The notes: generated from the sequence alone by a model not told the origin. A DNA stretch of 64,000 nt from Elymus sibiricus (GCA_039707655.1 CM077673.1:270018288-270082287); one strand, 5' to 3'; numbered from the stretch's first letter, positions 11,191-22,650 are shown. Numbers and translations: made by a program.

Positions 11191-12881
11191 TGATGTCTAC
11201 TACACAACTTGTTCTTGTAGACTCGTGTTGGGCCTCCAAGCGCAGAGTTTTGTAGGACAGTAGCAAATTTCCCTCAAGTGGATGACCTAAGGTTTATCAA
11301 TCCGTGGGAGGTGTAGGATGAAGATGGTCTCTCTCAAACAACCCTGCAACCAAATAATAAAAAGTCTCTTGTGTCCCCAACACACCAAATACAATGGTAA
11401 ATTGTATATGTGCACTAGTTCGGCGAAGAGATGGTGATACAAGTGTAGTAATTATAGTAGATATTGATTTTTGTAATAGTAACAATAAAAAACAGCAAGG
11501 TGGCAAGTAACAAAAGTGAGCACAAACGGTATTGCAATGCTTGAAAACAAGGCCTAGGGTCCGTACTTTCGCTAGTGCAATCTCTCAACAATGCTAATAT
11601 AATTGGATCACATAACCATCCCTCAACGTGCAACGAAGAATCACTCCAAAGTTCTTATCTAGCGGAGAGCATAAGAAGAAATTGTTTGCAGGGTACGAAA
11701 CCACCTTAAAGTTATCCTTTCCGATCGATCTATGCAAGAGTTTGTACTAAAATAACACCAAGTTATCCTTTCCGACCGATCTATTTAAGAGTTCGTACTA
11801 AAATAACACCATATGATATGCATCAACCAACTCTAATGTCACCTAGATACTCCAATGTCACCACAAGTATCCATGAGTTAATTATACGATACGCATAAAA
11901 AAATCAGATTCATAATACTCAATCCAACACAAAGAACCTCAAAGAGTGCCCCAAGATTTCTATCGGAGAACATGGTATGAAAACGTGCAATCAACCCCTA
12001 TGCATAGATCCCCTAGGTCACCGGAATCCGCAAGTTGATGCCTCAACATATATCAAGTGAATCAATAGAATACCCCAATGTCACTACGGGTATCCCACGC
12101 AAGAGGTACATCAAGTGTTCTCAACCAAAATATTCAATCCAACATAAGAACATCTCAAAGGGAAAGATTCAATTCATCACAACATGATAACAAGGGAATA
12201 ACATCATATGATCTGACTATATTAACAAAGCCCATGATACATCAAGATCGTGACATCTCAAGAACACGAGAGAGAGAGAGAGAGGGAGAGAGAGCGAGAT
12301 TGAACACATAGCTACTGGTACATACCCTCAGCCCCGAGGGTGGACTACTCCCTCCTCGTCATGGCCTCCGCCAGGATGATGAAGATGGCCACCGGAGATG
12401 ATCTACCCTCTCCGACAGGGTACTGGAATGCCTCCAGATTGTTTTTTCGTCGATACAGAGAGTTGCGGCAGCGGAAGTTCTGATCTAGGGTTATTTTTGG
12501 GGGTTTCTGAATATATAATATTTTTGGGCGTCGGTTTCACGCGAAGATGGGCCATGAGGGGCCCACAAGACACCAGGGCGCGTCGGAGGGGGCTGGCGCG
12601 CCCTGGTGGGTTGTGGCCACCTCATGGCTCTTCTGGTTCTCCCACGAAGCTTCTAGTGCCTCTTTTGTTCCAAAAAAATCGTCAAAAGTTTCGTTGCATT
12701 TAGAGAACTTTTATTTTTGCACGAGAAACAACACCATGGTAGTTTTGCTTAAAACAGTGCCAGTCCGGGTTAGTTCCAAAAAATGATATAAAATTGCTAT
12801 AAAATGATTATAAAATATCCAAAAATGATAATATAACAGCATGGAACAATCAAAAATTATACATACGTTGGAGATGTATCA
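11191..12881 (-). repeat. Element B 5' LTR (right copy)
   Basis: It matches 4305-5979 with scattered substitutions and small indels. It contains a (GA)n microsatellite (12266-12298) that is much shorter in the other copy, and the same GC-rich hairpin at 12565-12614. It ends at 12881, followed by the target duplication GGACT. Confidence 0.88.
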
Positions 12882-13141
12882 GGACTCTATATGTAAGCCT
12901 GCCCCTTCAACTTATATAAGGTGGGGCAAGGCACCCCACGAGGGACAAGTCAATTCATTAGAGATAGACATATTAGAAACCCTCGAGACTAGAGGTACCG
13001 AAATAGCACCCTTGTAATCAAGATCATCATCATCATCAATGACAGACAAGCAGGACGTAGGCTTTTAACTCCATCGAAGGGGCCGAACCTGGGTAAAACT
13101 CGCGTCTCGCGAGGACATCTTGCCGTGACAAAACCATGACA
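12882..13141 (+). repeat. Element A left LTR, second part
   Basis: It continues the LTR after element B. A TATA box, CTTATATAAG, lies at 12911-12920. Compared with the right LTR it lacks about 65 bp after GCGTCTC, where the right copy has an extra block ending in CTCTCG; the short TCTC at both edges suggests deletion between microhomologies. Confidence 0.88.
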
Positions 13142-13160
13142 GTTGGCGCCCACCATGGGG
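13142..13160 (+). other. Element A primer-binding site
   Basis: GTTGGCGCCCACCATGGGG begins immediately after the LTR terminus ATGACA. Its position directly inside the 5' LTR makes it the likely tRNA primer site for first-strand synthesis. The tRNA is not identified. Confidence 0.65.
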
Positions 13161-14450
13161 CAGAGTGCACGGTGGTGTTGTGTTCTTGAAGGGAGATCTC
13201 CTAGGGATCAGGAAGCTCGCAATTGGCAGGATGAAAGAAAAGCCGGCTCAAATCTTCATCAACAAACATCAACAACAGTGGATGACTCGCCGCGCTAGTG
13301 CTCGGTGGTCGACATCAACAACGCCCTCACGCGCAGACTGCAAGGCAGCAGGAACATCCTTGTTGTGATCATCTCCGACGGCGACTCGGAAATTATCTCG
13401 AAGATCCCTTCGGTGGAAAGATGCGAAATCAAGTTTTCTATCATCTGTTAAAATTTCATCATGTTCCAATGGTTGGATCTCCTACACCGAGTCAAACACT
13501 GAAGCCCTGTTGGAACCTGACGGAACTCGACACGGTCTTTGTAAAATAATCACCGAGGCTGACTCGGAAATCAATTGGAATATCCCTCCGGTGAAATCAT
13601 GCGGAATATAATTCTGCACTACCCCTTAAAATTCCAGCCAATTCCAATGGCTAGATCTCCGTCAGCGGCTCGCGCGCTGCAGCAAGTTTCAGATCTAGGT
13701 GAGTTCGCGAATCCAAATCACAAATCCGGATATCAACTCCATAGCCAATACGGTCAACTTCAACCTCTTCGTCGCCGACACGCCGGCTCTGGCTACACTG
13801 ACTCCGTTGTGGTGGGTTCCACGACGGATTACTTCAATGAGTCGCCTTCAACAATTCGCCGGCTTAATCCGTGTCACTAACAGAGTAAACTACCCAACAC
13901 TCTAGCAGCCGCAGATGAAGACAAAGGCATAGTTCAAAAAAAATCGTCAATTACTATCTGACGCAAAGTCCGTATACGGATCATCCGTCATCTAAATACA
14001 TCAGGTGATATTCATCCAGTTTATTTTATCAGTACATATTAAATTCCTTCGAGAACAATTACTTTGGCCTGCAATATTTTTACGCAGGACAATTATTCAT
14101 TACAAAAGTGGCATTACCGCGGAGATGGAGCGCACGCCAGCATCATTTTGCTTAACGGACTCGCGCACCGGCTTCCAACGCCGTGGCCGACTCGCACGTT
14201 CGTGCCGGCTTACAACGCCGCGGTTGACCCGCGCGTTCGTGCTGGTTTCCAACGTCGCGGCCATCCCACGCATCCGCACCGGCTTACAATGCCGCGTACG
14301 ACTCGCCTGTCTGCACCAGCTTACAACGTCGTGCCCGACTCTCATATCCGCACCAGCTTACAACGCCGGGCCGACCCGCATCACCACGCCGGCTTAAAAC
14401 ACCGCGGTTGACTCCCTTGTCTGCGCCAAGTTACTGGCCAGCTCTCGCCT
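13161..14450 (+). other. Element A interior, non-coding, proximal part
   Basis: No frame longer than about 130 codons and no gag or pol motif. Between about 14160 and 14410 a loose GC-rich repeat with phrases like GGCTTACAACGCCG and CGCACCGGCTTACAA recurs every ~60 bp. The region probably derives from a decayed or rearranged leader/gag region, but I cannot show homology. Confidence 0.5.
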
Positions 14451-14715
14451 CTACGTCAACAAGCTGGGGCCGTGCTCGCCCATACGAGCCGCCCAACGGA
14501 CACGCGCAACCCGCCACCCCTGCGGTCCGGTCTACATCAACACGCCGGGGCCACGCTCACCCATACGAGCCGTCCAACGGATACAAGCAAGCCGCCGCTC
14601 CCGCTGACCGGTCTACATCAACACGCTGGGGCCGCGCTCGCCCATACGAGCCGTCCAACGTAAGCACGCAAGCCGCCGCCCCCGCGGTCCGGTCTACTCC
14701 AACAACGCTGGAGCC
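14451..14715 (+). repeat. 81-bp tandem repeat (about 3.2 copies)
   Basis: CTAC(A/G)TCAACA(A/C)GC(T/C)GGGG starts at 14451, 14532, 14613 and, more diverged, near 14694, a constant 81-bp period. Each unit includes CCCATACGAGCCG(T/C)CCAACG. As 81 is divisible by three, a frame stays open (14408-14773, + strand) and gives 27-residue repeats, but neighbouring frames are open too, so coding is not demonstrated. Confidence 0.75.
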
Positions 14716-15280
14716 AAAAATAAATATATATCTATTACCAGCCTCCACTTGCTCTGGGTTGCCCAATGGATAGGCGCATTGGCCTGCCATCCCCACTGTC
14801 CGGTCTGCTTCACAACATTAAAATAAATAGGAGAGCCAACCATGGAGGAAACATCCCTGGAGAAGCTGCAATTTGAGTTGGCTACTGTTTAGCCGGCGAT
14901 TCAAAAGCCAGCGGCAAAGGAAAAAAATGATGGCCTTGGAGGAGCCAGGAGAGCCGGGAGAGATAATAGCAACAAATGGGTCCAAAGGCGTATGAACTCA
15001 ATTTGGACAAAAATGGCTTTGTTATGCCAAGGACATATGATGAGCACTGAGAAGATAATCAACTCGCCGACCTCTGGCCTCAATAAATATCATCTTTCAG
15101 CTGTTAACTCTACAACGGCTTATGCAATAGCCAAGTATGAAGATTCTCAAGCCAACTCCTCGAGTCGCCTTAAGGCTCGGGGGCTACACAGATATGACTC
15201 GGTTGATTCGACCGGGTTGAAAATTTTCAAAGAACCCCGGGTCATTGCAGGGAAGATAACCCAGTCCCGGGAGCTGCTGC

Positions 15281-15505
15281 CTTATTGGCAAAAAATTAAA
15301 GGTCGCCCAAGAGGACTAGATGCCATGATGCGCAGTTCAAACATGGGTGTCCTGACTTATTGGCGAAAAATTAAAAGTCGCCCAAGAGAGCTAGCTGCCA
15401 CAATGCGCAGTTCAAACATGGGTGCCCTGCCTTATTGGCGAAAATTCAAGGTTGCCAAAGAAGACTAGTCGCCATGATGCACAGTCTAAACATGGGTATC
15501 CTGCT
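15281..15505 (+). repeat. 75-bp tandem repeat (3 copies)
   Basis: CTTATTGGC(A/G)AAAA(A)TT starts at 15281, 15356 and 15431. Each unit includes GCGCAGTTCAAACATGGGTG or a close variant. The period is exactly 75 bp (25 codons), keeping the frame at 14992-15468 open. There is no known domain; most likely a structural repeat of element A. Confidence 0.75.
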
Positions 15506-15688
15506 CAATTATGATCAGTGGAATCAAGTCGGCTTATTTGGACCCCAGATGTTTTGCAGTAGTAGCATTGTCTCATGTACATCCTATGCTGAGCTTTTCC
15601 ATGATCATATGGTCACTTGGGGGCTTCCAACTCACCGAGTTTAGCTTTCTCACCCTCTTGACCCGGCAATAACGCCACAATATATCGT

Positions 15689-16050
15689 GGTTAAACCTGC
15701 CTGTCTGCTTGATGCTACTCCACTTAGGTGACCCGGTGTACTCTCGATAAGTCAATCCTTATGGACCCTGAACTTATCAAGGTTAAAACACTGGCTTGTG
15801 TCACGTGAGAGCCGGCTTACAGAAAGCGAGGATACTCCATGGGCTATTAAGCCAGCTTCATTGATACTTGGTTAAACCTGCCTGTTTGCATGATGCTACT
15901 CCGACCCCGTGTACTCTCGGTAAATGAATCCATATGGACCCTGAACTTATCCAGGTTAAAACATCGCTTGGGTCATGTGAGAGCCGACTTATAGAAAGTG
16001 AGGATAAACCAGTGGCTATCATGCTAGTTTCATTGAAGTAAGACTCGAGC
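15689..16050 (+). repeat. ~181-bp duplication in element A
   Basis: GGTTAAACCTGCCTGT starts at 15689 and 15870. The two units share the following GATGCTACTCC, CCTGAACTTATC(A/C)AGG and GTGAGAGCCG(G/A)CTTA blocks with about 10% differences. No ORF spans both copies. Confidence 0.7.
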
Positions 16051-16639
16051 CTCGAAAGCGGGCATTTTTACACTCTGTTATCGTATACATACATCATCCT
16101 GCATTGCATCATCATACAATGCATATCCATATTTGTTTATGTTGCGGAAAGCCGGTCTTCAAACCGGGTTACATCGTAACTTCTACAGGAACAAATAGAT
16201 CTTTGATAGCCAAAATGGCCGGATCCTCATCATGGTTCATCATAACCAGTATTCAATGATTGGGGTTTTCCAAGCCAGCTCAGAAGAAGTGACTATTCTT
16301 GAAGAGCCGGTCTATCACATATTGATGAGCTGATATATTACGTATTGCTGAGCCGGCCTATCACATATAATGCCGGGTCATTTAATTTACCGGCTCTTGG
16401 ATTTTTTCAACTTGTGCTCTGTAGTAAACTACAACACTTATGGAATTCTCAAACATATATTTGTCGGGTTGCACCGCAACCACGAGCAGGGATTTCATTT
16501 CAAGCACAAAGGCATTATTTCAGGATATTCGATAAAATAGCGGGTTACAACCACGATCAAGGACTCATTCAAATCAGATTAATATCAAATTATGATGGGT
16601 TATATTATTCTCACACAGTCCCAAGTCGATGCAGGCATA

Positions 16640-17360
16640 CGACCCGGCACTTGGGGGCTACATCATATGATGTTTTTCTTTTCAAAGGAGAAGTACATGT
16701 AAGTCCCGAGTCGCTACAGGCAAACGACCCGGCACTTGGGGGCTACACTACTCAGATCAAATTTTCTAAAGTCCTAAGTCACTGCACGCATATGACCCGA
16801 CACTTGGGGGCTACATTAGTCAATTTTGGCCTACAAAACATCAAGTCCCATGTAGGTGTGAACACTCAATATGGCACTTGGGGGCTAATGCAAGTCGCTT
16901 TTCAAATCATCACATTATCAGAAGACCGAGTTATCTCAAGAAGATGAGCCGGCCCTTGGGGGCTACACATTGCTTCGTCAAGTCTACATAATCAGATCTA
17001 CAAAGTCCCTGCTCATTATTGCATAATGAGCTGGCCCTTGGGGGCTACACTATTTGCGTCTATCTACAACATTCAATATTAAGTTCAAAATCCCAGGTTG
17101 TTGCAGGCAAGACAACCCGGCACTTGGGGGCTACAACATTCAGTTGTTTAACCAGATCATAAGGTCCAAATTGAAGACCCGACCCATCACATACTGATGA
17201 GCCGGCCCTTGGGGGCTACACATGTTAAATACAAACATTCAGTTTATGACTGGTGACTCGGATGAACAACCCGGATTTCTCTAAAGTTGCAACATTCATA
17301 TTTAAGCAAGTCTTAAGCTATCACTACGTTCTATTCTTAAGGCTTGGGGGCTACAGGTAA
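16640..17360 (+). repeat. Array of polypurine-tract-like CTTGGGGGCTAC motifs
   Basis: (C/G)C(A/C)CTTGGGGGCTAC or near-identical copies occur at about 16648, 16733, 16801, 16875, 16953, 17035, 17121, 17206 and 17342, mostly after GACCCGGCA or GAGCCGGCC. Further copies lie at 15174 and 15614. The true polypurine tract of the element (18023-18034, CCTGGGGGCTAA) has the same core. The copy at 16875 even continues as GGGGGCTAATG, identical to the tract/LTR junction. Confidence 0.8.
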
Positions 17361-18022
17361 TATGGATATAAGGGAGGAACACCTTCAAGTTCTCAGTTTT
17401 GAGCAAGCAGGGTCTCATTTTCTTGGTGGAAGAATTTGCAAAGTTTCTCCAAACTATTCATAGAAAGGCCGGAAAGCCGGCTCAACATCATATGGATTTA
17501 TTATTCCCAAAAATTTCATCAAGCCAAAGCACTGGAAGCCGACTCAATGGCAGATGCTTGTTTTATTTCCCAATATGTTTTATTTCCCAGCAGGTTTGTT
17601 GATGACAAAGAGGCTCGGAATTTCCAGGAGTCCAACTCCATGACCCGGTGGCATCAAACTCCATGACTCGGCAACCTCGACGCTCGTAACTCGACAAGTT
17701 CAATATCCACAAGCCGGCAAATTATTTCATCCATTTACTATGTCAAACGACCCGGCAAAGCACTCAGTGTCTCAGGGAGATGACATCCACAAGCTGAAGC
17801 GTTTGAAGACCGGCTCAAAAACGGATGGGTTATTATTCCTAATATTTTCCTGCAAAGGACACGCACCAGCAAGATAATTGTGAAGATGACTAGTTGATAT
17901 GAAGAAGAAACCCAGATTTTTGAGGAGCCACTTAATTGAAATAAGCCGGCCAGGGGAGCAAGCCGGTCTCTTAGCATATTTATTATTATTATTGGAGCTT
18001 ACCATGAATAAATTCAAGCTAA
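17361..18022 (+). other. Element A interior, distal part, nothing recognised
   Basis: Short frames only (up to about 80 codons on either strand), rich in CCGG-containing phrases such as AGCCGGCTC. No pol or envelope-type motif is seen between the purine-motif array and the 3' LTR. Confidence 0.5.
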
Positions 18023-18034
18023 CCTGGGGGCTAA
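18023..18034 (+). other. Element A polypurine tract
   Basis: CCTGGGGGCTAA immediately precedes the 3' LTR start TGTCGGGG at 18035, the expected position of the plus-strand primer. Confidence 0.75.
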
Positions 18035-18616
18035 TGTCGGGGATATTCCCAATGGTTTGACCCGACCAGGAGTATGACCCGACCCATCATTTGGCGGCTC
18101 ATGGGTCACCATGTTTACCGGGTCAACCTGGACGACAAGGCCTAAGGCCCAATGTGCACCCCGGCGAAAAGCGGCTCATGCAGAGGCCTGGAGCGCCGGC
18201 TCACAGAGAAGGCCCAAGAAAAGGAAAGATTCCCTCACAAGTGAAGCAAGACCCGGATTATGATTCAAGAGAGACTAGTCCTAGTCCTAGTAGGACTCTA
18301 TATGTAAGCCTTCCCCTTCAACTTATATAAGGAGGGGCAAGGCACCCCATGAGGGACAAGTCAATTCATTAGAGATAGACATATTAGAAACCCTCGAGAC
18401 TAGAGGTAGCGAAATAGCACCCTTGTAATCGAGATCATCATCATCATCAATGATAGACAAGCAGGACATAGGCTTTTACCTCCATCAGAGGTGCCGAACC
18501 TGGGTAAAACTCGCGTCTCTCGGTTCCAACCAACCCCTTCAAGCCGCCGCCTAGTTGCGATGGCCTCACACCTAAGTTCTCTCGCGAGGACATCTTGCCA
18601 TGACAAAACCACGACA
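18035..18616 (+). repeat. Element A 3' LTR (582 bp)
   Basis: Complete copy from TGTCGGGGATATTCCC to CACGACA, with TATA box CTTATATAAGG at 18322-18332. It retains the ~65-bp block missing from the left LTR. The target duplication CCTAC follows. Confidence 0.9.
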
Positions 18617-18992
18617 CCTACTAACTAGACTCTTCGGTGGTTGGACTTAGGTTCATAGTCTGGAGTAAGTGAAACAGAGCTGCGAGCGTGCATGTACTAA
18701 ACCATGATCTCCTCATGATCATACCCGAGGTACACGTGGCCCACTCCCCAGCTGCCATCCTCTCCTCATGATCATACCCTAGGTACACGTGGCCCACTCC
18801 TAGCTGCCATCCCATAGGCATCTACAAGGTCTCTCCAACCAGAGCACTCGAGATAGGTGCGGTGTGACTTGTTGGTGACTAGAAAATTGAAGTTGTCGGC
18901 CGTCTCCATCTTCATGATGATGCACTGAAATCTGATGGTTGCATCAAGCGAAACGCAGAACCTCTCTAGGAAGACATGCTTTGCCTGCAAGG
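18617..18992 (-). other. Old flanking DNA with gene-like exon fragment
   Basis: Between elements A and C. A minus-strand frame at 18772-18990 contains a stretch ending SGWRDLVDAYGM. Upstream on the minus strand, where element C now sits, the uninterrupted sequence would read a CTTGCAG splice-acceptor-like motif. GWxxFVxxxxL-type phrases occur in plant B3 domains, but the match is weak and I would not name the gene. A ~60-bp block containing CATGATCATACCC and GTACACGTGGCCCACTCC is tandemly duplicated at about 18710-18815. Confidence 0.3.
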
Positions 18993-19462
18993 TGTCGGTG
19001 TCAAAACCGGCGGATCTCGGGTAGGGGGTCCCGAGCTGTGAGTCTAGGATCGATGGTAACAGGAGACGAAGGAGACGACGTTTACCCAGGTTCGGGCCCT
19101 CCTATGGAGGTAAAACCCTACGTCCTGCTTGATTATATTGATGTGTATGAAGGTTACAGAGTTGATCTACCACTAGATCAAATAGCTAAAACCCTAGATG
19201 AGTTTCTCTGCCTTACAATCTAAAACCCTCTAGCTTATATAGACGACAGGGGCCTCTTGGGTTACACATGGTCGGTTGCCCACCGAAGGAAAAAACGTGC
19301 CTATTCTACTATCTTAAACTTGAAAGACACGCCACGGCTCCTGAGGTCTCCTCCCTAGCGACGGGGCCTTCGATCAGTCCAATCCTCAACGAGCGGCCCA
19401 TGAGTCCAGCCTATAAGAAATAGGCCGGCAGTCCGAGGACCCCTTAATCCCGGACTCCCTCA
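18993..19462 (-). repeat. Element C 3' LTR (left copy)
   Basis: 470 bp, the same length as the right copy. The TATA-like CTTATATAGAC at 19234-19244 reads as TATATAAG on the minus strand and TATATAG on the plus strand, so it could in principle serve either direction. Confidence 0.9.
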
Positions 19463-19475
19463 GTAGCCCCCGGAC
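19463..19475 (-). other. Element C polypurine tract
   Basis: Minus-strand GTCCGGGGGCTAC directly precedes the 3' LTR start TGAGGGAGTCCGGG. Its GGGGGCTA core is the same as in element A, although the LTRs are unrelated. The interval from 19476 to 19806 holds no recognised coding sequence. Confidence 0.75.
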
Positions 19476-19806
19476 TAGCCTCCAATGCCGAGGCATACTA
19501 TCCGGACAATCTTGCGTGTCAAAGTCTTCGGCTTGCGAGGCGAGTCCCTCTATCCCTTCTTGTTCGGTAATCATCCCATCATCGATGAACTCTCAATCGT
19601 TGAGAACTTGCGGGACACATTGTAGTAACTTCAACGCCCCTCGATCCCTGTGCCGAGGGGAGACGGGCGGCCCAGCTGCTTTCTACAAGACTGCCCTTTC
19701 CACAAGGGAGGCACCACCCATTTAAACAGGTTGAATCGTGGTTTTAGCCACCCCTTCCTCTTCTTCCCCATCAGAAAAAGCCTCAAACGAGAAATCACCA
19801 AAAAAC

Positions 19807-22650
19807 ATGGCGAGCGTCCCTGGCTCTTCCTTGCGTCCTTACGGCACCCTTCCCAGGGATTGGGAAAGTTGCTCTGTATCCCTCCTTCGGCTGCGCGACC
19901 TCGAGACCCAAGGTTATCTTCCTTCCTCGGATCTGGCGGCTACCCACGCCGGATTAACTTCTTATGGCAACGAGGCCTTCGCAGAGAACTTCCCCAAAAC
20001 TCACAAGGGAGAGCGGGTATGCTTCGTGCCTTTCCTCTTGCGGGGCCTAGGGTTCCCCATTCATCCCTTCTTGAGGGGATTACTGGAATTCTACGGGATC
20101 CAGCTCCATCATCTTACCCCCGGATCTATTCTGCAAATCTCGGGCTATGTTGCTCTTTGCGAGATGTTTCTGGGCTGCGAGGTCCACTTTGGATTATGGA
20201 GGAAGTACTTCTATCTCGTCCCCCGCACTCGGGGTGAGACAATTCGGGAAGTCGGAGGAGCCAAAGTATGTCGTATAGTCGGGACGAGGTATCTAGTGGG
20301 GACTCTGAAGAAGGAGTCCGAAGAATGGTCCTCGAAGTGGTTCTATATTGAGGACGTCCCCCTGTTCGATCCAGCTCGGAGGGGCTTGCCCGAATACTCC
20401 GACACCCCTTTGAAGAAAAGGTATAATTGGCGACCGAAGAGTTCATCCCTAGAGGAAGATGTCGAAGTGCAACGCCTGGCTACCCAAGTAAGGCTGCTAG
20501 CTCATAACAAGCTGACCATTATTGATGTGATGGCCGCCGCCATCGCTCGATGCGTTCAACCCCTTCAGCAAAGGATACACCCTTTGTGGCGTTACGACGG
20601 AACAAGCCACACCACTCGTTCCCGACGGCTAGGACCTGCCAATCAAGCGGCGATGGCAGCCGTACTGGCAGACCTGTTCAAAGGGGAAGAAAAAAACTTT
20701 GTTCGGCTACCGGTTAAGGAGGGATACTCGGGTTATAACCCCATCGAATGGGTAAGCCTTTCGACTTTGTGACCTGAGTTCGGGTTTTTCACTTGCCCCC
20801 TTTTGACTGAAGCTTTCAATCTGTGCGAACAGAGCTGGAGGTGCTTTGTCGAGACAATCAACCGTCCGGCGCCTCAACCAGAGAACTACTCTCGTGATGA
20901 CGATCCAGGATTCCACGACGATCCGGACCTGTCGATCGAGCACGAAGACGGGGTCTTTTACCAAGAGAGCCTTGATGGTTCAAAGGTGGCTATTATAGCC
21001 GATCACCCAGGATAACTCCCTTCTTCTACTTCAGGCAAAAGAAAAATTCCTCCCGTAAAAGGCAAGCGGCCTCCGTCGACCCGAATGTGCTGGTTTCGGC
21101 TCCCAAGCATCGTCAGTCCGCGCGACGAACGTCGACTACGGCAACAATGCCCGGATCGAACAGCAACAGGAATCCCTCATGTGATCCAACCGCGGGGACG
21201 ACCCCGACCATTCGTTCAACCGAAAGGTACCTCGTTCGGCCGCTTAATCTGTTGTTATCATGATCGATAGGATTTTACAGAAGATCTCATGACGAAATAC
21301 TCAGGAAATGAGTACAACCAACTTCTGCCGGGAATGTTGCCGGGGTACCTGGCAACACTCAAGAATCAAGGCCTTCTGCTCATGCTGAACTTGCTGCGGA
21401 GGGCCCTGTGGCCAGTCAGGCCCCTGAAGATTCCGGGGACGCAATGTCACTCACTAACTCCGAGGTAGAGAGTGCGATGAACCCCCGGCGGCGACAAGAA
21501 GCCCTGCGCCACCAGGTGTTTTCCGAACAAGAGTTTAATGCTCTATGTTCGGTAGATGCCTACATCGGAGCTGCCCGAGCTGGGCTTGGGAAAGCCGTGA
21601 AACTGATATCTTCCAGCTTGGAGGTGAGTGATCGGTTTTAATAACCCGGACACACGTATTAACCCAGTAGCCCCCGAGCCTTGAATTGGTCGGGACGGTT
21701 GAGTTAAGGATCCGCATATTGTTTTATTTATGATGTAGGCTTCAAGGAAGCAGAATGAGCAATTGGCCAATGACCTGGAGGCGAGCCGAACGCAGGTGCA
21801 AGCCATGAAGGCCGAACTTGAACAAGTGAAGAATTTTACCCGGGAGGCGCATGGTGAGTATGTCCATTTTGCCGATCTGAGTATATAGTCCCGTGCTGAC
21901 GCGATGGTACCTTGTAGCAGGTGACTCTATAGGGCAGTTGCAAAAAGATTTAGATGCGGCCCGAGAATCCCAGAGGTACGCCGAGTCCCAGTATGAGGCC
22001 GGCTGCCTTTTGTCGCAACGAAATCTTGAGGAGAAGAAACGTCTCCAGGCGGAAAATCGGCAGCATGCCAAAGAAATTGAGAGTTTAAAAACTCAATTGG
22101 CTCAAACCCAAGAAGAGAACCAGAAATTACAGAGGGGCATGTTCGGTAAGTGCGATTATAACATCGAAGAGTACCTCTAATACATGAATTGTAATGGACA
22201 TGCCTCATCTTATGTATAGGTCTTCTGACCGGGCGGCCTGAAGAAGAGATCGGATCCTACTGGGGGAACCTTCTGAAGGAACTATCCGCCGTACATGAGC
22301 AGGCTCGGAAGGCTATGAGGAGCATGATGAAAGCGCTATGGCCTGCCGAGAAGCCTCCGGAGGGGATGGCCGAACTGGCTGATTGGTTCAAGGGAGCCCG
22401 GTGTCGGTTCGAGCTATGGAAGACATCAGCCTACCGAGAGGGAGCACGAGAGGTGTGGGTGATGATCAAGACCCGTTATACCGGTCTTAACCCCGAGCAT
22501 ATGGCTCGAGTTGGGCCGGCAGGGCCGGATGGGCAAGAAGTGCCGCTTCATTTGGTGTACGACCAAGTAATGCCCGCCGCTCGTCTCTCGCAAGAAGATT
22601 GCACCCTGGATGCCTTAATAGACAATCTTGGCCAGCAGCCAGATGAATGA
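19807..22650 (+). CDS. Spliced antisense accessory gene of element C
   Basis: The first exon starts at ATG 19807 and stays open to 20751. Residues about 72-138 (FVPFLLRGLGFP, then LRGLLEFYGIQLHHL, then ALCEMFLGCE) match the 'putative gypsy-type transposon' domain (Pfam Transposase_28) that I recognise from grass retroelements; its function is unknown. Clear introns follow: GTAAGC 20752 to AG 20832 (frame kept); GTGAGT 21624 to AG 21738; GTGAGT 21854 to AG 21920; GTAAGT 22146 to AG 22219. All four join in frame. The exons 21739-21853 and 21921-22145 encode a Glu/Gln/Lys-rich coiled coil. The last exon ends with TGA at 22648-22650. Between about 21013 (an in-frame TAA where a donor would be expected) and 21311 I cannot find a clean structure, so the copy may be broken there. 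It runs opposite to gag-pol, as known for extra ORFs in some Tat elements. Confidence 0.75.

Larger units (their letters stand above)
4305..12881 (-). mobile_element. Element B: reverse LTR element with gag-like ORF
   Basis: The element starts TGATGTCTACTACACAAC and ends GGAGATGTATCA, flanked by the duplication GGACT. The primer site lies beside the right LTR and the purine tract beside the left LTR, so it is inserted in reverse. Its LTRs are 1675 and 1691 bp. The 5.2-kb interior encodes one long gag-like protein and no polymerase, so it is non-autonomous. It sits inside element A's LTR and is therefore younger than A. Confidence 0.9.
4043..18616 (+). mobile_element. Element A: non-autonomous LTR retrotransposon
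   Basis: The left LTR begins TGTCGGGGATATTCCC at 4043 and the right LTR ends ACGACA at 18616. The five bases before (CCTAC, 4038-4042) repeat exactly after (CCTAC, 18617-18621), so this is one insertion. A primer-binding site follows the left LTR and a GGGGGCTA polypurine tract precedes the right LTR, giving forward orientation. The internal region (13142-18034) has no gag, protease, reverse transcriptase or integrase signature, so it would need enzymes from elsewhere. Element B interrupts its left LTR. By hand count the two LTRs differ at roughly 6% of aligned sites, the most diverged LTR pair counted here. Confidence 0.9.

Noticed and set aside
16345..16947. 200-codon frame inside element A as a protein gene
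   Set aside because: It spans repeated purine-tract motifs, starts without context and lacks any domain; repeats without stops explain its length.
18772..18990. Named B3-domain transcription factor gene
   Set aside because: Only a weak GWxxLVxxY-type resemblance over a few residues; insufficient to name a family.
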